Source: Providencia rettgeri
GTDB lineage: Bacteria; Pseudomonadota; Gammaproteobacteria; Enterobacterales; Enterobacteriaceae
Length of the DNA: 64,000 nucleotides
Assembly: GCF_013702265.1 (NCBI RefSeq)
Contig: NZ_CP059348.1
Span: 3,286,001 to 3,350,000, forward strand
Reading direction: 5' to 3'
Part shown: in pieces, positions 48,572-58,190 of the stretch
Numbering within the stretch: position 1 is the first letter of the stretch
Layout: each line of letters begins with the position of its first letter
Program-made: the position numbers and the translations under genes
Notes under the pieces: model-generated
Databases searched by the model: none
What the model was told of the DNA's origin: nothing
What the model saw: only the letters and a program-made list of their open reading frames with translations

Positions 48572-49684
48572 TTACGCCTCCCGACGATATTGGTAATACG
48601 CGGCGCAGGCTCCTTCAGAAGAGACCATCAACGCGCCAAATGCCGTTTGTGGTGTACAACGTTGCCCAAACAGCGGGCATTCATTTGGTTTACAGCGCCC
48701 CGTAAGCACATCACCACAACGTGCTTGAGGGTCATCCGACACTTGATGAGGCTGGATATTAAAACGCAGCTCCGCATCAAAGGTTTGGTAATCAAGAGTT
48801 AACTGCACTCCTGAACCCGCAATTTCGCCTAATCCGCGCCACTCACTGGTGGCTTTCAGTTCAAACACGTCATCCAAGGCTTTCAGTGCCAACAAGTTGC
48901 CTTCATCCGCCACAATGCGCTTATATTGGTTTTCTACCTCACAGCGATCATCCGCAATTTGATCCACCAGCATGGCAAGAGATTGCAAAATATCGAGGGG
49001 TTCAAACCCTGTAACTACCAGAGGTTTATGGAATTCTTGGGTAATAAATTGATAAGGATGGGCGCCAATCACCATACTGACGTGACCCGGCGCAAGGAAG
49101 CCATCAATTCGCACATCAGGCTGTTCAAGCAGGCTACGAAGGGTTGGGATAATAGTGATATGTTGGCAAAATACCGAAAAGTTTTTCACTTGGCGTAAAC
49201 GCGCTTGTTGTAGTGTCAGTGCGGTACTCGGCATGGTGGTTTCAAACCCCAAACCGAAAAACACCACTTCACGTTCAGGGTTTTGCTGGGCAAGATTTAA
49301 CGCGTCTAAAGGTGAATAAACGATCCGCACATCCGCCCCGCGGCGTTTCGCATCCAGCAAAGAGCCATTTTTACCCGGCACACGCATCGCATCGCCATAA
49401 GTGCAGAAAATCACTTCAGGACGTTCAGCAATTTCAATGCAGCCATCAATTCGTCCCATCGGCAGTACACAGACAGGGCAGCCTGGTCCGTGCACAAATT
49501 CAATTTCAGGAGGAAGAAGCTGGTCGATACCAAACTTAAAGATAGCGTGGGTGTGACCACCGCACACTTCCATTAACTGCAATGGGCGCTGCTTGGCTCT
49601 TGGGATATCCGCAATACGCTTGCGGATATGCGCCAATAAGGCTTTTGCCAAGGCTGGGTCGCGAAACTCATCGACGTACTGCAT
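48572..49684 (-). CDS. hypD: Hydrogenase maturation protein HypD
   Basis: Iron-sulfur scaffold on which, with HypC, the Fe(CN)2CO unit is built. Family motifs: CGGHTH at 41-46, [10 protein letters not shown] at 67-75 (Cys69, Cys72), FFGLGFETT, and the C-terminal cysteine set [18 protein letters not shown] ... CTPQ ... [10 protein letters not shown] that binds the 4Fe-4S cluster. 370 residues. Its start overlaps the end of hypC by 17 bp. Confidence 0.97.
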   Translation of the reverse strand: MQYVDEFRDPALAKALLAHIRKRIADIPRAKQRPLQLMEVCGGHTHAIFKFGIDQLLPPEIEFVHGPGCPVCVLPMGRIDGCIEIAERPEVIFCTYGDAMRVPGKNGSLLDAKRRGADVRIVYSPLDALNLAQQNPEREVVFFGLGFETTMPSTALTLQQARLRQVKNFSVFCQHITIIPTLRSLLEQPDVRIDGFLAPGHVSMVIGAHPYQFITQEFHKPLVVTGFEPLDILQSLAMLVDQIADDRCEVENQYKRIVADEGNLLALKALDDVFELKATSEWRGLGEIAGSGVQLTLDYQTFDAELRFNIQPHQVSDDPQARCGDVLTGRCKPNECPLFGQRCTPQTAFGALMVSSEGACAAYYQYRREA

Positions 49685-49964
49685 CTGTTGCTCCCGAATT
49701 TAGCCCTGTAAAGTCCCCCACTTCATGGTCTAACTGGCTCATCGCCGTTAGCGCATCAAGGGTGGCTTGAGCCTCTTCTTCGTTAATCACACTCATTGCA
49801 AAGCCAACGTGTACCAAGACCCATTGGCCTAGCAGATCCGCCGTGTCACCTTCACAAATTAGCCCAATGTTCACGTCGCGTTTTACGCCACAAACATCAA
49901 CTTGCGCCAATTGGTGGACATCTTCGCCCACCGCAACGATTTTACCCGGTATTCCTAAGCACAT
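49668..49964 (-). CDS. hypC: HypC/HybG-family hydrogenase assembly chaperone
   Basis: 98 residues. It starts with the required MCLGIPGK, whose Cys2 (after Met removal) binds the iron centre and the large-subunit precursor, and then the family core [15 protein letters not shown] and [21 protein letters not shown]. Being the only HypC paralogue in this cluster, which serves a hydrogenase-2, it probably does the job of E. coli HybG. The ATG at 49964 has GGAGA upstream and overlaps the hypB stop by 10 bp; longer in-frame starts would bury Cys2. Confidence 0.93.
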   Translation of the reverse strand: MCLGIPGKIVAVGEDVHQLAQVDVCGVKRDVNIGLICEGDTADLLGQWVLVHVGFAMSVINEEEAQATLDALTAMSQLDHEVGDFTGLNSGATDAVRR

Positions 49965-51067
49965 AGCTGAGTCTCCAGCCATGCTAACCAAGCATCCATC
50001 CCTTCACCGCTAGTGGCAGAGACTTTGATCACTTGGATATTCGGATTCACCCGTTTTGCATTGGCAATGCATGCTTCGACATCAAAATGCAGGTACGGCA
50101 GCAAGTCGATTTTATTGAGGATCATAATGTCAGACGCCGCAAACATATGCGGGTATTTCAAGGGCTTGTCTTCACCTTCAGTGACAGACAGCACCGCAAC
50201 TTTATGACGTTCCCCCAGATCAAAACTCGCCGGACAGACTAAGTTCCCAACGTTTTCAATGAATAGCAGGCTGTTCTCATCTAAACCTAAACGGTCAACC
50301 GCATCATGCACCATTTGCGCATCTAAGTGGCAGCCTTTACCGGTATTAACCTGAATGGCAGGTACACCCGTTTCACGAATACGCTGAGCATCATTGGTGG
50401 TCTGCTGATCCCCTTCAATCACCGCGCAGTTCAATTTGTCACGCAGACGCAACAAGGTTTCAGTCAGTAAGGTAGTTTTACCGGAGCCAGGGCTTGAAAC
50501 GAGGTTCAATGCCAAAATATTTTTTGCCGCAAAATCTTCGCGGTTATGCTCGGCTAGATGGTTGTTTTTATCAAGAACATCCATCTCAATTTGTAACATG
50601 CGTTTTTGGCTGATACCCGGTGCATGAGTTCCCGCTTCACCTTGTCCATAATCGAGATCATGGTGGTCACCTGCGGGGGCAAAAGTGGATTCCGCTTCAT
50701 GGCTATGGTCATGAGCATGATCATGGGAATGCGGATGCTCGTGCTTATGTTTATGCTTATGTTTTTCAATCTTCACGCCACAGGTTTCGGGCTCAGATTG
50801 ATAGTAGTGGTTCACATCACCTTGGTGGTAATAATGGTGATGAATAATCACCGTTTTACCACTATGTTCTGCTGCATGACTGTGGTCATGGTGATGATGA
50901 TCGTGGTCATGATGGTCATGCCCATGAGAATGTTGATCGTGGTGATGATCATGGTCATGAGAATGAGGGTGGTCATGTCCATGGTGGTGGTCACTTCCAT
51001 GGTGATGTTGGTGCTCATCACCTTCAATTCTGCGCTCTCCCGAAGCACAGCCACAAGTACTACACAT
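49955..51067 (-). CDS. hypB: Hydrogenase nickel incorporation GTPase HypB with extended His-rich region
   Basis: SIMIBI-class GTPase that delivers nickel to the large subunit together with HypA. 370 residues, longer than E. coli HypB (290). N-terminal CSTCGCASG provides the high-affinity metal site. Residues 19-68 and 103-123 form two histidine-rich blocks; I count 47 His in the first 150 residues, mixed with Asp and Ser. The GTPase part begins near 150: Walker A SSPGSGKT at 191-198, [22 protein letters not shown] (metal-binding Cys in the second motif) and NKIDLLPY. The His-rich block suggests nickel storage, as in some rhizobial HypB proteins. Confidence 0.97.
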   Translation of the reverse strand: MCSTCGCASGERRIEGDEHQHHHGSDHHHGHDHPHSHDHDHHHDQHSHGHDHHDHDHHHHDHSHAAEHSGKTVIIHHHYYHQGDVNHYYQSEPETCGVKIEKHKHKHKHEHPHSHDHAHDHSHEAESTFAPAGDHHDLDYGQGEAGTHAPGISQKRMLQIEMDVLDKNNHLAEHNREDFAAKNILALNLVSSPGSGKTTLLTETLLRLRDKLNCAVIEGDQQTTNDAQRIRETGVPAIQVNTGKGCHLDAQMVHDAVDRLGLDENSLLFIENVGNLVCPASFDLGERHKVAVLSVTEGEDKPLKYPHMFAASDIMILNKIDLLPYLHFDVEACIANAKRVNPNIQVIKVSATSGEGMDAWLAWLETQLCA

Positions 51068-51117
51068 AATGATTACTCCATAAGTGAGTGATGAAGTTAG
51101 CTTAGTGCAACATCAGA

Positions 51118-51145
51118 AAAATAGGTTGATTCACCGCAAGGTCAA
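51118..51145 (-). promoter_or_regulatory. Possible internal promoter before hypB
   Basis: TTGACC (51145-51140), a 16 bp spacer and TATTTT (51123-51118) on the minus strand, in the only sizeable gap (126 bp) inside the hyb-hyp array. E. coli also has an internal hyp promoter, which adds some weight. Confidence 0.35.
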
Positions 51146-51193
51146 TTCACAATTTTCGCTCTAAATCACACAAAAGGTTCTTAGATCAAAAAT

Positions 51194-51535
51194 CTATTCG
51201 ATTTCTAATTCTTTGATTCGCAGGCTGTCACCGTTCTCAACTTTAAGATTAAAACCGTGACATTTAGGACAAGCGGCGTCGTGAGTGTGAACATCAACAC
51301 TTTCACTACAATCCCAACACCATGCTTGAGCAGGACGATACAGGATATGCAATTGACTACCGTGTGCCACAGTTCCGCGGCACGCGATATCAAAACAAAA
51401 ACGAAGGGCGCTCTCTTCAATACAAGAGAGCGCGCCAATTTCCAACCAAACGCCGGTCACCTTTTTCACCTGATGCTGTCTTACTTGCTGTTCAATGATC
51501 TCAACAGCACTTTGGCATAAAGAGACTTCATGCAT
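51194..51535 (-). CDS. hypA: Hydrogenase nickel-delivery protein HypA/HybF
   Basis: 113 residues. His2 in MHEVSLCQS is the nickel ligand; the zinc site is two CxxC motifs, Cys73/Cys76 and Cys89/Cys92. The start overlaps the hybE stop (TAATG). Position between hybE and hypB corresponds to hybF of E. coli; a single gene probably serves as both HypA and HybF here. Confidence 0.95.
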   Translation of the reverse strand: MHEVSLCQSAVEIIEQQVRQHQVKKVTGVWLEIGALSCIEESALRFCFDIACRGTVAHGSQLHILYRPAQAWCWDCSESVDVHTHDAACPKCHGFNLKVENGDSLRIKELEIE

Positions 51536-52035
51536 TATTGGTCTCCCAGATAACGAGCGAACACAGCGCGACGTTCCGGTGATTTAGGGACATTGGGATC
51601 CGTCACAGGCAAAGAAAGCAACATCCGCGCGCAGTCATCAGCCAGATGTTCACCCTGCGTTGCAGTTAGCTTTCTGTCTAATGGCGACATTAATGAACAC
51701 GCCAAATATTGAGTTAGTCCTTCCAGTTCCCCAACGGTGTAAGTCATTTCGCCATAAGGGAGAATCAAACCGAGTTTCTCCCCAACAACACGATGCTCCC
51801 AATATTGGTCAGGACCCGGCAGGATGATCGCACTCAACATCCAAGGGGTGATAACCGCCCCTACCCATTGATTTTCAAATAACGAAAATGCACTGGCATA
51901 GATGCCCATCGTCGGATGCAAGAAGGACAAATCATGCATCGATTGCTGAGCAACTCGTTCAAAAGCAGCCTGAACTAACGGCTGCGGATTTTGAGAGTAA
52001 CCTTGGATTTCTTTTGGCATGGATTCATTAGGCAT
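51535..52035 (-). CDS. hybE: Hydrogenase-2 assembly chaperone HybE
   Basis: Chaperone that proofreads the Tat-dependent small subunit HybO and coordinates export with large-subunit maturation. 166 residues with the family stretches SMHDLSFLHPTMGIYASAF, WVGAVITPWMLSAIILPGPDQYW, LPYGEMTYTVGELEGLTQYLACSLMSPL and DDCARMLLSLPV. The ATG at 52035 overlaps hybD by 8 bp; Met6 is an alternative. Confidence 0.94.
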   Translation of the reverse strand: MPNESMPKEIQGYSQNPQPLVQAAFERVAQQSMHDLSFLHPTMGIYASAFSLFENQWVGAVITPWMLSAIILPGPDQYWEHRVVGEKLGLILPYGEMTYTVGELEGLTQYLACSLMSPLDRKLTATQGEHLADDCARMLLSLPVTDPNVPKSPERRAVFARYLGDQ

Positions 52036-52522
52036 GGAGACACTCTTCTTTTGCGATAATCTCTAACCCTTCACTGCGTAGCACTTCGATCACTTTCTGC
52101 AGTGCAGGCTCTAATGCAGCTTGCCCCGTCGCCGTTAAACCGATCTTCGGTTCTAACGATTCAGGCACAATCCCCACCAGTGTCAGACGCTTTGGAAACT
52201 CATCGGTTAGGTGCAGCGCCGATAACACATCGGAAAGCCCTAACTGATGGGGTGAGATTTTACGGGTAAACAGCGCGGGTACTTCGGCATCGCGCAGAAC
52301 TAAAATGCTGCCAGGCTGCTGACTCGACAGCACCACATCCGCAATAATCAGATGGTCGCGATCCGCCATGGCGCCAATCAGCTCCATACCAGCCGTTCCA
52401 CCATCCAATACCTCAACACATTCTGGTAAGTGATAACGTTCTTCGAGTGCTTCAACAATGCGCACACCGATGCCTTCATCACTCAGCAAAATATTACCAA
52501 CACCTAAGACTAATATACGCAT
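52028..52522 (-). CDS. hybD: Hydrogenase-2 maturation endopeptidase HybD
   Basis: Removes the C-terminal peptide of HybC after nickel insertion. 164 residues; the nickel-sensing ligands are visible as Glu16 (LLSDEGIG), Asp62 (ADVV) and His92 (PHQLGLSDVL). VLGVGNILL at 4-12 is the family N-terminus. The ATG at 52522 overlaps the hybC stop (TAATG); the frame stays open further upstream but such starts would lie inside hybC. Confidence 0.95.
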   Translation of the reverse strand: MRILVLGVGNILLSDEGIGVRIVEALEERYHLPECVEVLDGGTAGMELIGAMADRDHLIIADVVLSSQQPGSILVLRDAEVPALFTRKISPHQLGLSDVLSALHLTDEFPKRLTLVGIVPESLEPKIGLTATGQAALEPALQKVIEVLRSEGLEIIAKEECLHA

Positions 52523-54225
52523 TACAGCACCTTCACCTTGGTCACTTCGGAGCCTTCTGTATCGACAATATGCACGGCACAAGACATGCATGGGTCGAAG
52601 GAGTGGATCGTTCTGACGACTTCCAATGGTTTAGATGGGTCTGCCACCGTAGTTCCGACTAACGCTTGCTCATAAGGGCCCGGCTCATCATTGAAATTAC
52701 GTGGGCCTGAGTTCCATGTGGATGGAACAACGGCTTGATAGTTTTCGATTTTACCGTCTTTTACGACAACCCAGTGGGATAACAGACCGCGAGGCACTTC
52801 ACCAAAACCAACCCCTTTAATCACCGTATCTTGTGGGAAGTTTGGCTTGATAAAAGTGGTGTGATCGCCTTTACCAATGTTATCTACCAGTGCTTGCCAT
52901 TGAATCGACAGGGTTTCGTTTAATACGCAGCAACGAACAGTACGACCGATAATACGACCTAATGTTGATTCGAGTTGGTCTTTGGTGATCGTGTTGCCTG
53001 TTAAGGTTTGATATAAACCGACGACATCATTAAAGTGTTTTTCAGTTGGTTCATGTTTCGCTGCCAGTTTGCACAGCAAGTCAGCTAATGGGCCCACTTC
53101 CACGGTTTTATCATAGAAAGTTGGCGCTTTAACCCAAGAGTATTTACCGTCATCTTCCCAGCCAGTGTAGTCAGGAATAGTGGTACCTTCCCAAGGGGCT
53201 TGCGGCTCATTATCTTTGTACCAAGCGTGCTTGCTGCTCTCTTTAATACCGTTAATCAGGTATTCGTCAGTGTGGCTAGTGATTGGGCGATAAGTACTGA
53301 AATCCCCATTTTCCAGATAACCACCCGGTAGCAAGAAGCTGCCATTTTTGTTGTCCATTGGCATTTCAGGCACGCACATATAATGTTTGGCACCTTTACC
53401 CATTTCTAACCATTCAGGATAACCCGATGCAATCACTGCTGCGTCGATTTTGTATACTTGCTCGATAAAATCCCCTAAACGGTCAATAAAGGATTTCACG
53501 TACATTAAGCGCTCAAGGTTAAGCACCCCAAGACCATCAAGGTTGATTGGGTTAGCAACACCGCCCACCGCTAAGTTTTGAATATGCGGTGTTTTACCGC
53601 CCAGCAGTGCCACGATGCGGTTAGCATCACGCTGGCATTCCAGCGCTTGCAGGTAGTGAGCCACCGCAATTAAGTTCACTTCAGGCGACAATTTCATCGC
53701 TGGGTGACCCCAATAGCCGTTGGCAAAAATACCTAACTGACCACTGGCAACTAGATCTTTAATTTTGTTTTGAACGCGGGTGAACTCTTCAGGGCTGTTT
53801 AGCGACCATGTTGAGACCCCTTTAAGCATATTCGCCGCTTTGGTTGGATCAGCTTTTAATGCAGATGTAATGTCTACCCAGTCCAATGCAGATAATTGAT
53901 AGAAGTGCACAATATGGTCTTGGATAGTGTGCGCCGCCAAAATCATATTACGGATATATTGCGCGTTAACAGGCACTTCAAGATTTAGTGCGCTTTCAAT
54001 AGTACGCACAGAAATGATCCCGTGAACCGTGGTACATACCCCACAAATACGCTGCATGATCATCCATGCATCGCGGGCATCTTTCCCTTTTACGATCTCT
54101 TCCATACCACGCCACATGGTGCCGGATGCCCACGCTTTAGTGACTTTTCCATCTTCGATTTCGCAATCAATGCGTAAGTGACCTTCGATACGAGTTACCG
54201 GGTCGATAGTTATACGTTGGCTCAT
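52522..54225 (-). CDS. hybC: [NiFe]-hydrogenase-2 large subunit HybC
   Basis: Carries the NiFe(CN)2CO active site for H2 uptake, facing the periplasm. 567 residues. L1 motif RICGVCTTVH with Cys61 and Cys64; L2 motif DPCMSCAVH with Cys546 and Cys549. The sequence continues 15 residues beyond His552, the usual C-terminal peptide to be cut by HybD. Also conserved: RIEGHLRID near the N-terminus, and GYWGHPAMKLSPEVNLIA. It has no signal peptide and is expected to be carried out with HybO. The start overlaps the hybB stop (ATGA). Confidence 0.98.
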   Translation of the reverse strand: MSQRITIDPVTRIEGHLRIDCEIEDGKVTKAWASGTMWRGMEEIVKGKDARDAWMIMQRICGVCTTVHGIISVRTIESALNLEVPVNAQYIRNMILAAHTIQDHIVHFYQLSALDWVDITSALKADPTKAANMLKGVSTWSLNSPEEFTRVQNKIKDLVASGQLGIFANGYWGHPAMKLSPEVNLIAVAHYLQALECQRDANRIVALLGGKTPHIQNLAVGGVANPINLDGLGVLNLERLMYVKSFIDRLGDFIEQVYKIDAAVIASGYPEWLEMGKGAKHYMCVPEMPMDNKNGSFLLPGGYLENGDFSTYRPITSHTDEYLINGIKESSKHAWYKDNEPQAPWEGTTIPDYTGWEDDGKYSWVKAPTFYDKTVEVGPLADLLCKLAAKHEPTEKHFNDVVGLYQTLTGNTITKDQLESTLGRIIGRTVRCCVLNETLSIQWQALVDNIGKGDHTTFIKPNFPQDTVIKGVGFGEVPRGLLSHWVVVKDGKIENYQAVVPSTWNSGPRNFNDEPGPYEQALVGTTVADPSKPLEVVRTIHSFDPCMSCAVHIVDTEGSEVTKVKVL

Positions 54226-55409
54226 GCTTTACCTCGGGCCTGAGAAGGACTTGAATTAGATTTTTTTATTGCTGGAATAATCGGTAATAGGCGAACTAAC
54301 AAGATGTATGCGCACACCTCGATGGCCACAAAACCGATGGAAATTAATATCTCTTCTGCGGTTGGGAAATAGTCATATCCACCGCCAGGATTGAAGGCGA
54401 TCAGTGAGTAGCTCATACGCCATAGCGCAGAGCCCAGTAACATGCTTAATCCACTGATATATAACCATCTTGAGTCAGTACGCAGGGATGGCATACGGAA
54501 GATAATCAGCGGGATCACCATTAATGCAGTCTCAATCCAGAACATCATGGCGTAGAAATCCATCGCCATCACATAGTGCATCTTGCCGCGGTAAATCAAC
54601 TCACCGAAACGGCAAACCAAAAACAGCACTAAGAACACTTGAAGGATATTGGTTAACTTAACAAACAGAGGTCGTTCATCAGCCCCTTGCCCTTTTAACG
54701 CTGACTGCAATAAAGAGCCTTCAAAAATCACAATGGAGAAACCCATAATGAAGGCGGTCAGTAGCGATAATAGCGGCAACATTTCATAGCTTTGCCAAAT
54801 CGGATGAACCTTATGCCCTGCGGCAATCATCAGTGACCCCATGGAAGATTGGTGCATCATTGGCAGTAACGCACCCAATGCGATGATGAAAAACATCACT
54901 TTATTCAGGCGTTTTAATGACACTTTCCAATTAAAGCGTTCACAAATTGCAGGGGCAAACTCCAGCGCCATCACACCGATGTAGATAGTCATACACACCG
55001 CGGTTTCAAACAGCACGGAGTTAGTATTAAAGTACCCTGGAATATAGAAGTAAGGCAGGTTCCAGTAGCGACCCACGTCGATAGTGATAGACAAACCACC
55101 GAGAGAGTAACCAAACAGACTTGCCAGCAGTGCAGGACGCACTAACGGATGATATTCACCGCGGTTAAAGACATACACTGCCCACGCTAACGCCCATCCA
55201 CCACAGGCAAAACCAGTACCAATCAGTAAGTCGAAGGCAATCCAGATCCCCCATGGGTATCCACCGTTCAGATCAGAAACTGAACCCAGCCCAAAGACTA
55301 AACGTTTTACAATCAAAATCAGGCACAGGATGACAAACGGTCCGAAGACAATCACTGGCCAACTGACTAAACGCCCACCTAGCGGCTGCTCTTTATCATG
55401 CGTTGCCAT
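54222..55409 (-). CDS. hybB: Hydrogenase-2 membrane subunit HybB (NrfD family)
   Basis: Quinone-reactive integral membrane subunit; in E. coli it links H2 oxidation to menaquinone reduction and takes part in proton movement. 395 residues with about ten transmembrane helices. Recognisable stretches: [45 protein letters not shown], and [10 protein letters not shown]. The ATG at 55409 overlaps the end of hybA by 14 bp and has AAGGGGG upstream; earlier in-frame starts lie in the His/Asp-rich coding tail of hybA. The C-terminus ends in a short basic tail. Confidence 0.95.
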   Translation of the reverse strand: MATHDKEQPLGGRLVSWPVIVFGPFVILCLILIVKRLVFGLGSVSDLNGGYPWGIWIAFDLLIGTGFACGGWALAWAVYVFNRGEYHPLVRPALLASLFGYSLGGLSITIDVGRYWNLPYFYIPGYFNTNSVLFETAVCMTIYIGVMALEFAPAICERFNWKVSLKRLNKVMFFIIALGALLPMMHQSSMGSLMIAAGHKVHPIWQSYEMLPLLSLLTAFIMGFSIVIFEGSLLQSALKGQGADERPLFVKLTNILQVFLVLFLVCRFGELIYRGKMHYVMAMDFYAMMFWIETALMVIPLIIFRMPSLRTDSRWLYISGLSMLLGSALWRMSYSLIAFNPGGGYDYFPTAEEILISIGFVAIEVCAYILLVRLLPIIPAIKKSNSSPSQARGKA

Positions 55410-56451
55410 TAGAGTCGTCCCCCTTGTCCTTATGATTTTGGTCGTCATGATTTTGGTCGTCATGCGTTTTATTGCCATGAGACTTGTCGTCATGAGAATC
55501 ATGATTCTTGGTATTGCGATACACTAAGAAACTCAGTCCCGCTAATGCCGCGAGAGGCAGAACCATGCCTTTATACAAGGTGTGCTGAACATTCTCAGAA
55601 CGTGCACCAGTTGCCAGTTCGTCTAACTCTGGCAGTCCCAGATTTTGATATGGCACGCCAGAAAGCACCATGACCTGAGTACCACCGCCTTCCAATTCAC
55701 CGTAAATATGTTGCTGGTATTTTGGTGCTGGCATCACGTTCGGGTCATTGTGATGGACGGTTTGGCGAGGGAAGCCGTACTCTTCGCCCACTTTCAGCGA
55801 TAAACGTTTTTTCGCCTCGGCGAGAAGCTCTTCACGGGTACCAAAAATCACCGCACCAGTTGGGCACACTTCAACACAACCCGGTAAACCGCCTTTATCT
55901 AAGCGTTCTACGCCTTTTTGGTTACACAGTTCACATTTATGGATGGCACCAAATTTGTCGTCATAAGCATATTTAGGAATGTTGAATGGACAACCCACCA
56001 TGCAATAACGGCAACCCGTACAGATATCTGGGTCGTAATGCACGATGCCTGTTTTCGGATCTTTGGTGAGCGCAGAAACAGGGCAAACAGAGACGCAGTT
56101 AGGATCAACACAATGCATACACTGTTTTTTAATGTAGGCGTAACCGTCTTTTTCCTGATCTTTATGCAAGCCTGAACCATCGCTCCAAACTTGAATCACG
56201 TTGTTGGTGTATGGCGTCAGTTTGTCATTATTTGACCATGTTTGAGGCCCAACAGGATTGCGCTCAGGATGGTTAATATCCTGACACTTGGTGACGCACG
56301 CCTGACAACCGACACAGAGTGTCGAGTCATACAACATACCCAACGCATTCGGAATTGGCGGCCTATTTTCCGCTCCCGCCAAGCTCGGCGAAGTGGTGCT
56401 TGCAAGCAGCGCTCCCCCTGCTGAGAGCTTAAGGAAATTTCGTCTATCCAC
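55396..56451 (-). CDS. hybA: Hydrogenase-2 iron-sulfur subunit HybA
   Basis: Periplasmic ferredoxin-like electron carrier between HybO and HybB. Tat signal MDRRNFLK (Arg3, Arg4) and hydrophobic region; four cysteine clusters ([43 protein letters not shown] ... CVEVC) for four 4Fe-4S centres. A C-terminal transmembrane helix (about 295-312) is followed by a roughly 35-residue tail rich in His, Asp, Asn and Lys. The start codon is GTG (56451), with GGGGAG 8 bp upstream, 2 bp after the hybO stop. 351 residues. Confidence 0.96.
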   Translation of the reverse strand: MDRRNFLKLSAGGALLASTTSPSLAGAENRPPIPNALGMLYDSTLCVGCQACVTKCQDINHPERNPVGPQTWSNNDKLTPYTNNVIQVWSDGSGLHKDQEKDGYAYIKKQCMHCVDPNCVSVCPVSALTKDPKTGIVHYDPDICTGCRYCMVGCPFNIPKYAYDDKFGAIHKCELCNQKGVERLDKGGLPGCVEVCPTGAVIFGTREELLAEAKKRLSLKVGEEYGFPRQTVHHNDPNVMPAPKYQQHIYGELEGGGTQVMVLSGVPYQNLGLPELDELATGARSENVQHTLYKGMVLPLAALAGLSFLVYRNTKNHDSHDDKSHGNKTHDDQNHDDQNHKDKGDDSNGNA

Positions 56452-56453
56452 GG

Positions 56454-57572
56454 TTATTCTCCCCGTGAGTTGGTATCATTTTGACGCTTTTGACGCCCTA
56501 ACTCACGTACAGCCATCACACTGACACCCGCCACCAGACCGACTACACCACCGATTAAGCCCACGGCAGTTGCAGAAACTTGTCCACCTTCTTTGTTATT
56601 CAAATCCGGTTTTTCGGAACGTGGTGTTTGGTTTTCCACATTCGCTAATTGGTGGATACCTTTGTGGAAGCCCACATTTTCTTCGTTACAGCCGTAGCAT
56701 GGATGCCCGATAGCCACTGGCCACACGCCGCCAACGTCGCAAAATTGCAAGGTTGAACAGTTACCGTAAGTTTCTGGCCCTTTACAGCCTAAATGGTATA
56801 AACACCAACCTTCACGGTGACCAGCATCACCGAACTCTTTTGCGAAGCGCCCCGCATCAAAGTGTGGACGGCGTTCACAGTGTTCATGAATTAATCGACC
56901 GTACGCGAACATTGGACGATTTTTGCTATCCAATGCTGGTGGACGGTTATAGGTGATCAGGTGGGCAACTGTTGCTAAGAAGTTATGTGGGTTTGGCGGG
57001 CAACCCGGAATGTTGATAACGGTTTTATCTTTGATAACTTCATTTAAGCCAACCGCGCCGGTAGGGTTATCCCCAGCTGCCGCAACCCCGCCCCAAGAAG
57101 CGCAAGATCCGATAGCAATAATCGCAGCCGCACCTTCAGCAGCCATACGGATATGCTCAACGATAGGTTTTCCGGCCACCATGCAGTAGATGCCATCATC
57201 TTTCAGTGGAATCGAACCATCGACCACTAAAACATATTTACCTTTATATTTTTCAATAGCATTGTGCTTGTTCTCTTCAACCTGCTCACCAAAAGCCGCA
57301 GAGAGAACTTCGTGATATTCGAGAGAAATGGTATCGAGAATTAAATTTTCGAGGGTTGGGTGAGTCGCACACAGCAACGATTCTGTGCATCCTGTACACT
57401 CTTGAGCACCAATCCAAATGACGGGTGGACGTTCTGGATCACTCACCGCATCAGCCATTTGAGCGGCGGCTTTTCCACTTAACCCCATTGTCGCAGCAAG
57501 CGCTGTACACAACTTCATAAAGTCACGGCGATTAATGCCATGGGGAGAAAGAATAGAGTTATCTCCTGCCAT
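56454..57572 (-). CDS. hybO: [NiFe]-hydrogenase-2 small subunit HybO
   Basis: Iron-sulfur small subunit that relays electrons from the NiFe site. Tat signal INRRDFMK with Arg15 and Arg16; proximal-cluster motif ECTGCTES (Cys59, Cys62); further cluster ligands in [30 protein letters not shown] and [13 protein letters not shown] hydrophobic C-terminal helix (about 330-353) anchors it in the membrane, followed by a basic tail. 372 residues. First gene of the hyb-hyp-importer array; AGGAAA precedes the ATG. Confidence 0.97.
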   Translation of the reverse strand: MAGDNSILSPHGINRRDFMKLCTALAATMGLSGKAAAQMADAVSDPERPPVIWIGAQECTGCTESLLCATHPTLENLILDTISLEYHEVLSAAFGEQVEENKHNAIEKYKGKYVLVVDGSIPLKDDGIYCMVAGKPIVEHIRMAAEGAAAIIAIGSCASWGGVAAAGDNPTGAVGLNEVIKDKTVINIPGCPPNPHNFLATVAHLITYNRPPALDSKNRPMFAYGRLIHEHCERRPHFDAGRFAKEFGDAGHREGWCLYHLGCKGPETYGNCSTLQFCDVGGVWPVAIGHPCYGCNEENVGFHKGIHQLANVENQTPRSEKPDLNNKEGGQVSATAVGLIGGVVGLVAGVSVMAVRELGRQKRQNDTNSRGE

Positions 57573-58190
57573 TTCTATTTCCTATTATGAGTGGCTTAGA
57601 GCCTATTTATTAGGCTATTTTTCTTTACGATTTTGCATTCAAAAAATAAATAAAATCCGCCACATATTAGAAATATGCATAGGAATTTAGGTATTGTTTG
57701 TATTCAAAGTCGCTTTACCAATTACACCTAATAAGCTGAGGCCTTATTAGAATTACCTGATGTGTAAATATAAATGAGATCCTAGTCCTACCGCTTTTTA
57801 ATCACTTGATCTTCATCAAGAGCCAATAAGAAATTTGGTCTTTTTTAAATTTATGATAGAAAAATCGATTCAGCGATGAGTTAAAAGATTATTTAACTTT
57901 TCATGCTGTTTTCAATTTGTTTAAAAAAATGGGAGTTGAAATGTTAAAAAAAGATAACAAAACGTTGTTATATCATGATGTTAAAATAAAAATCACTAGT
58001 AAGGTCTTATAGGCAGGTATAATTAATCGAATTTCGAGTAACGCCTTATTTCAATAATATCCACTTTAGTAAAAACAAATAAGAATTAATATCAATTATA
58101 TTAAATACGAATGAATATCAAAAATAAATAAAGCTAAATTTATTCATTAATATATATCTAATGAAAACAAATAAAGCCTGACTATTATTC
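57573..58190. other. Control region upstream of hybO
   Basis: 618 bp, extremely AT-rich. It contains a perfect FNR box (57806-57819) and, on the plus strand, a possible 23-codon reading frame (57941-58012) with a good ribosome-binding site. No terminator for hypF was found, so some read-through from hypF into hybO is possible. No other recognisable element. Confidence 0.6.
57778..57819 (-). promoter_or_regulatory. FNR-dependent promoter candidate of the hyb operon
   Basis: TTGATCTTCATCAA at 57806-57819 matches the FNR consensus TTGAT-N4-ATCAA at all ten fixed positions. On the minus strand TAGGAT (57784-57779) lies at about the right distance for a -10 element of a class II FNR-activated promoter, with a start point near 57772 and a leader of about 200 nt. 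Confidence 0.7.

Noticed and set aside
50606-51091. Met-rich 161-codon open frame on the plus strand
   Set aside because: It is the antisense of the His-rich part of hypB: CAT/ATG repeats give long open frames on both strands. No ribosome-binding site and no recognisable domain.
55410-55502. Longer HybB N-terminus rich in Met, Thr and Lys
   Set aside because: This stretch is the out-of-frame reading of the repetitive hybA tail; the ATG at 55409 has a good ribosome-binding site and aligns with HybB.
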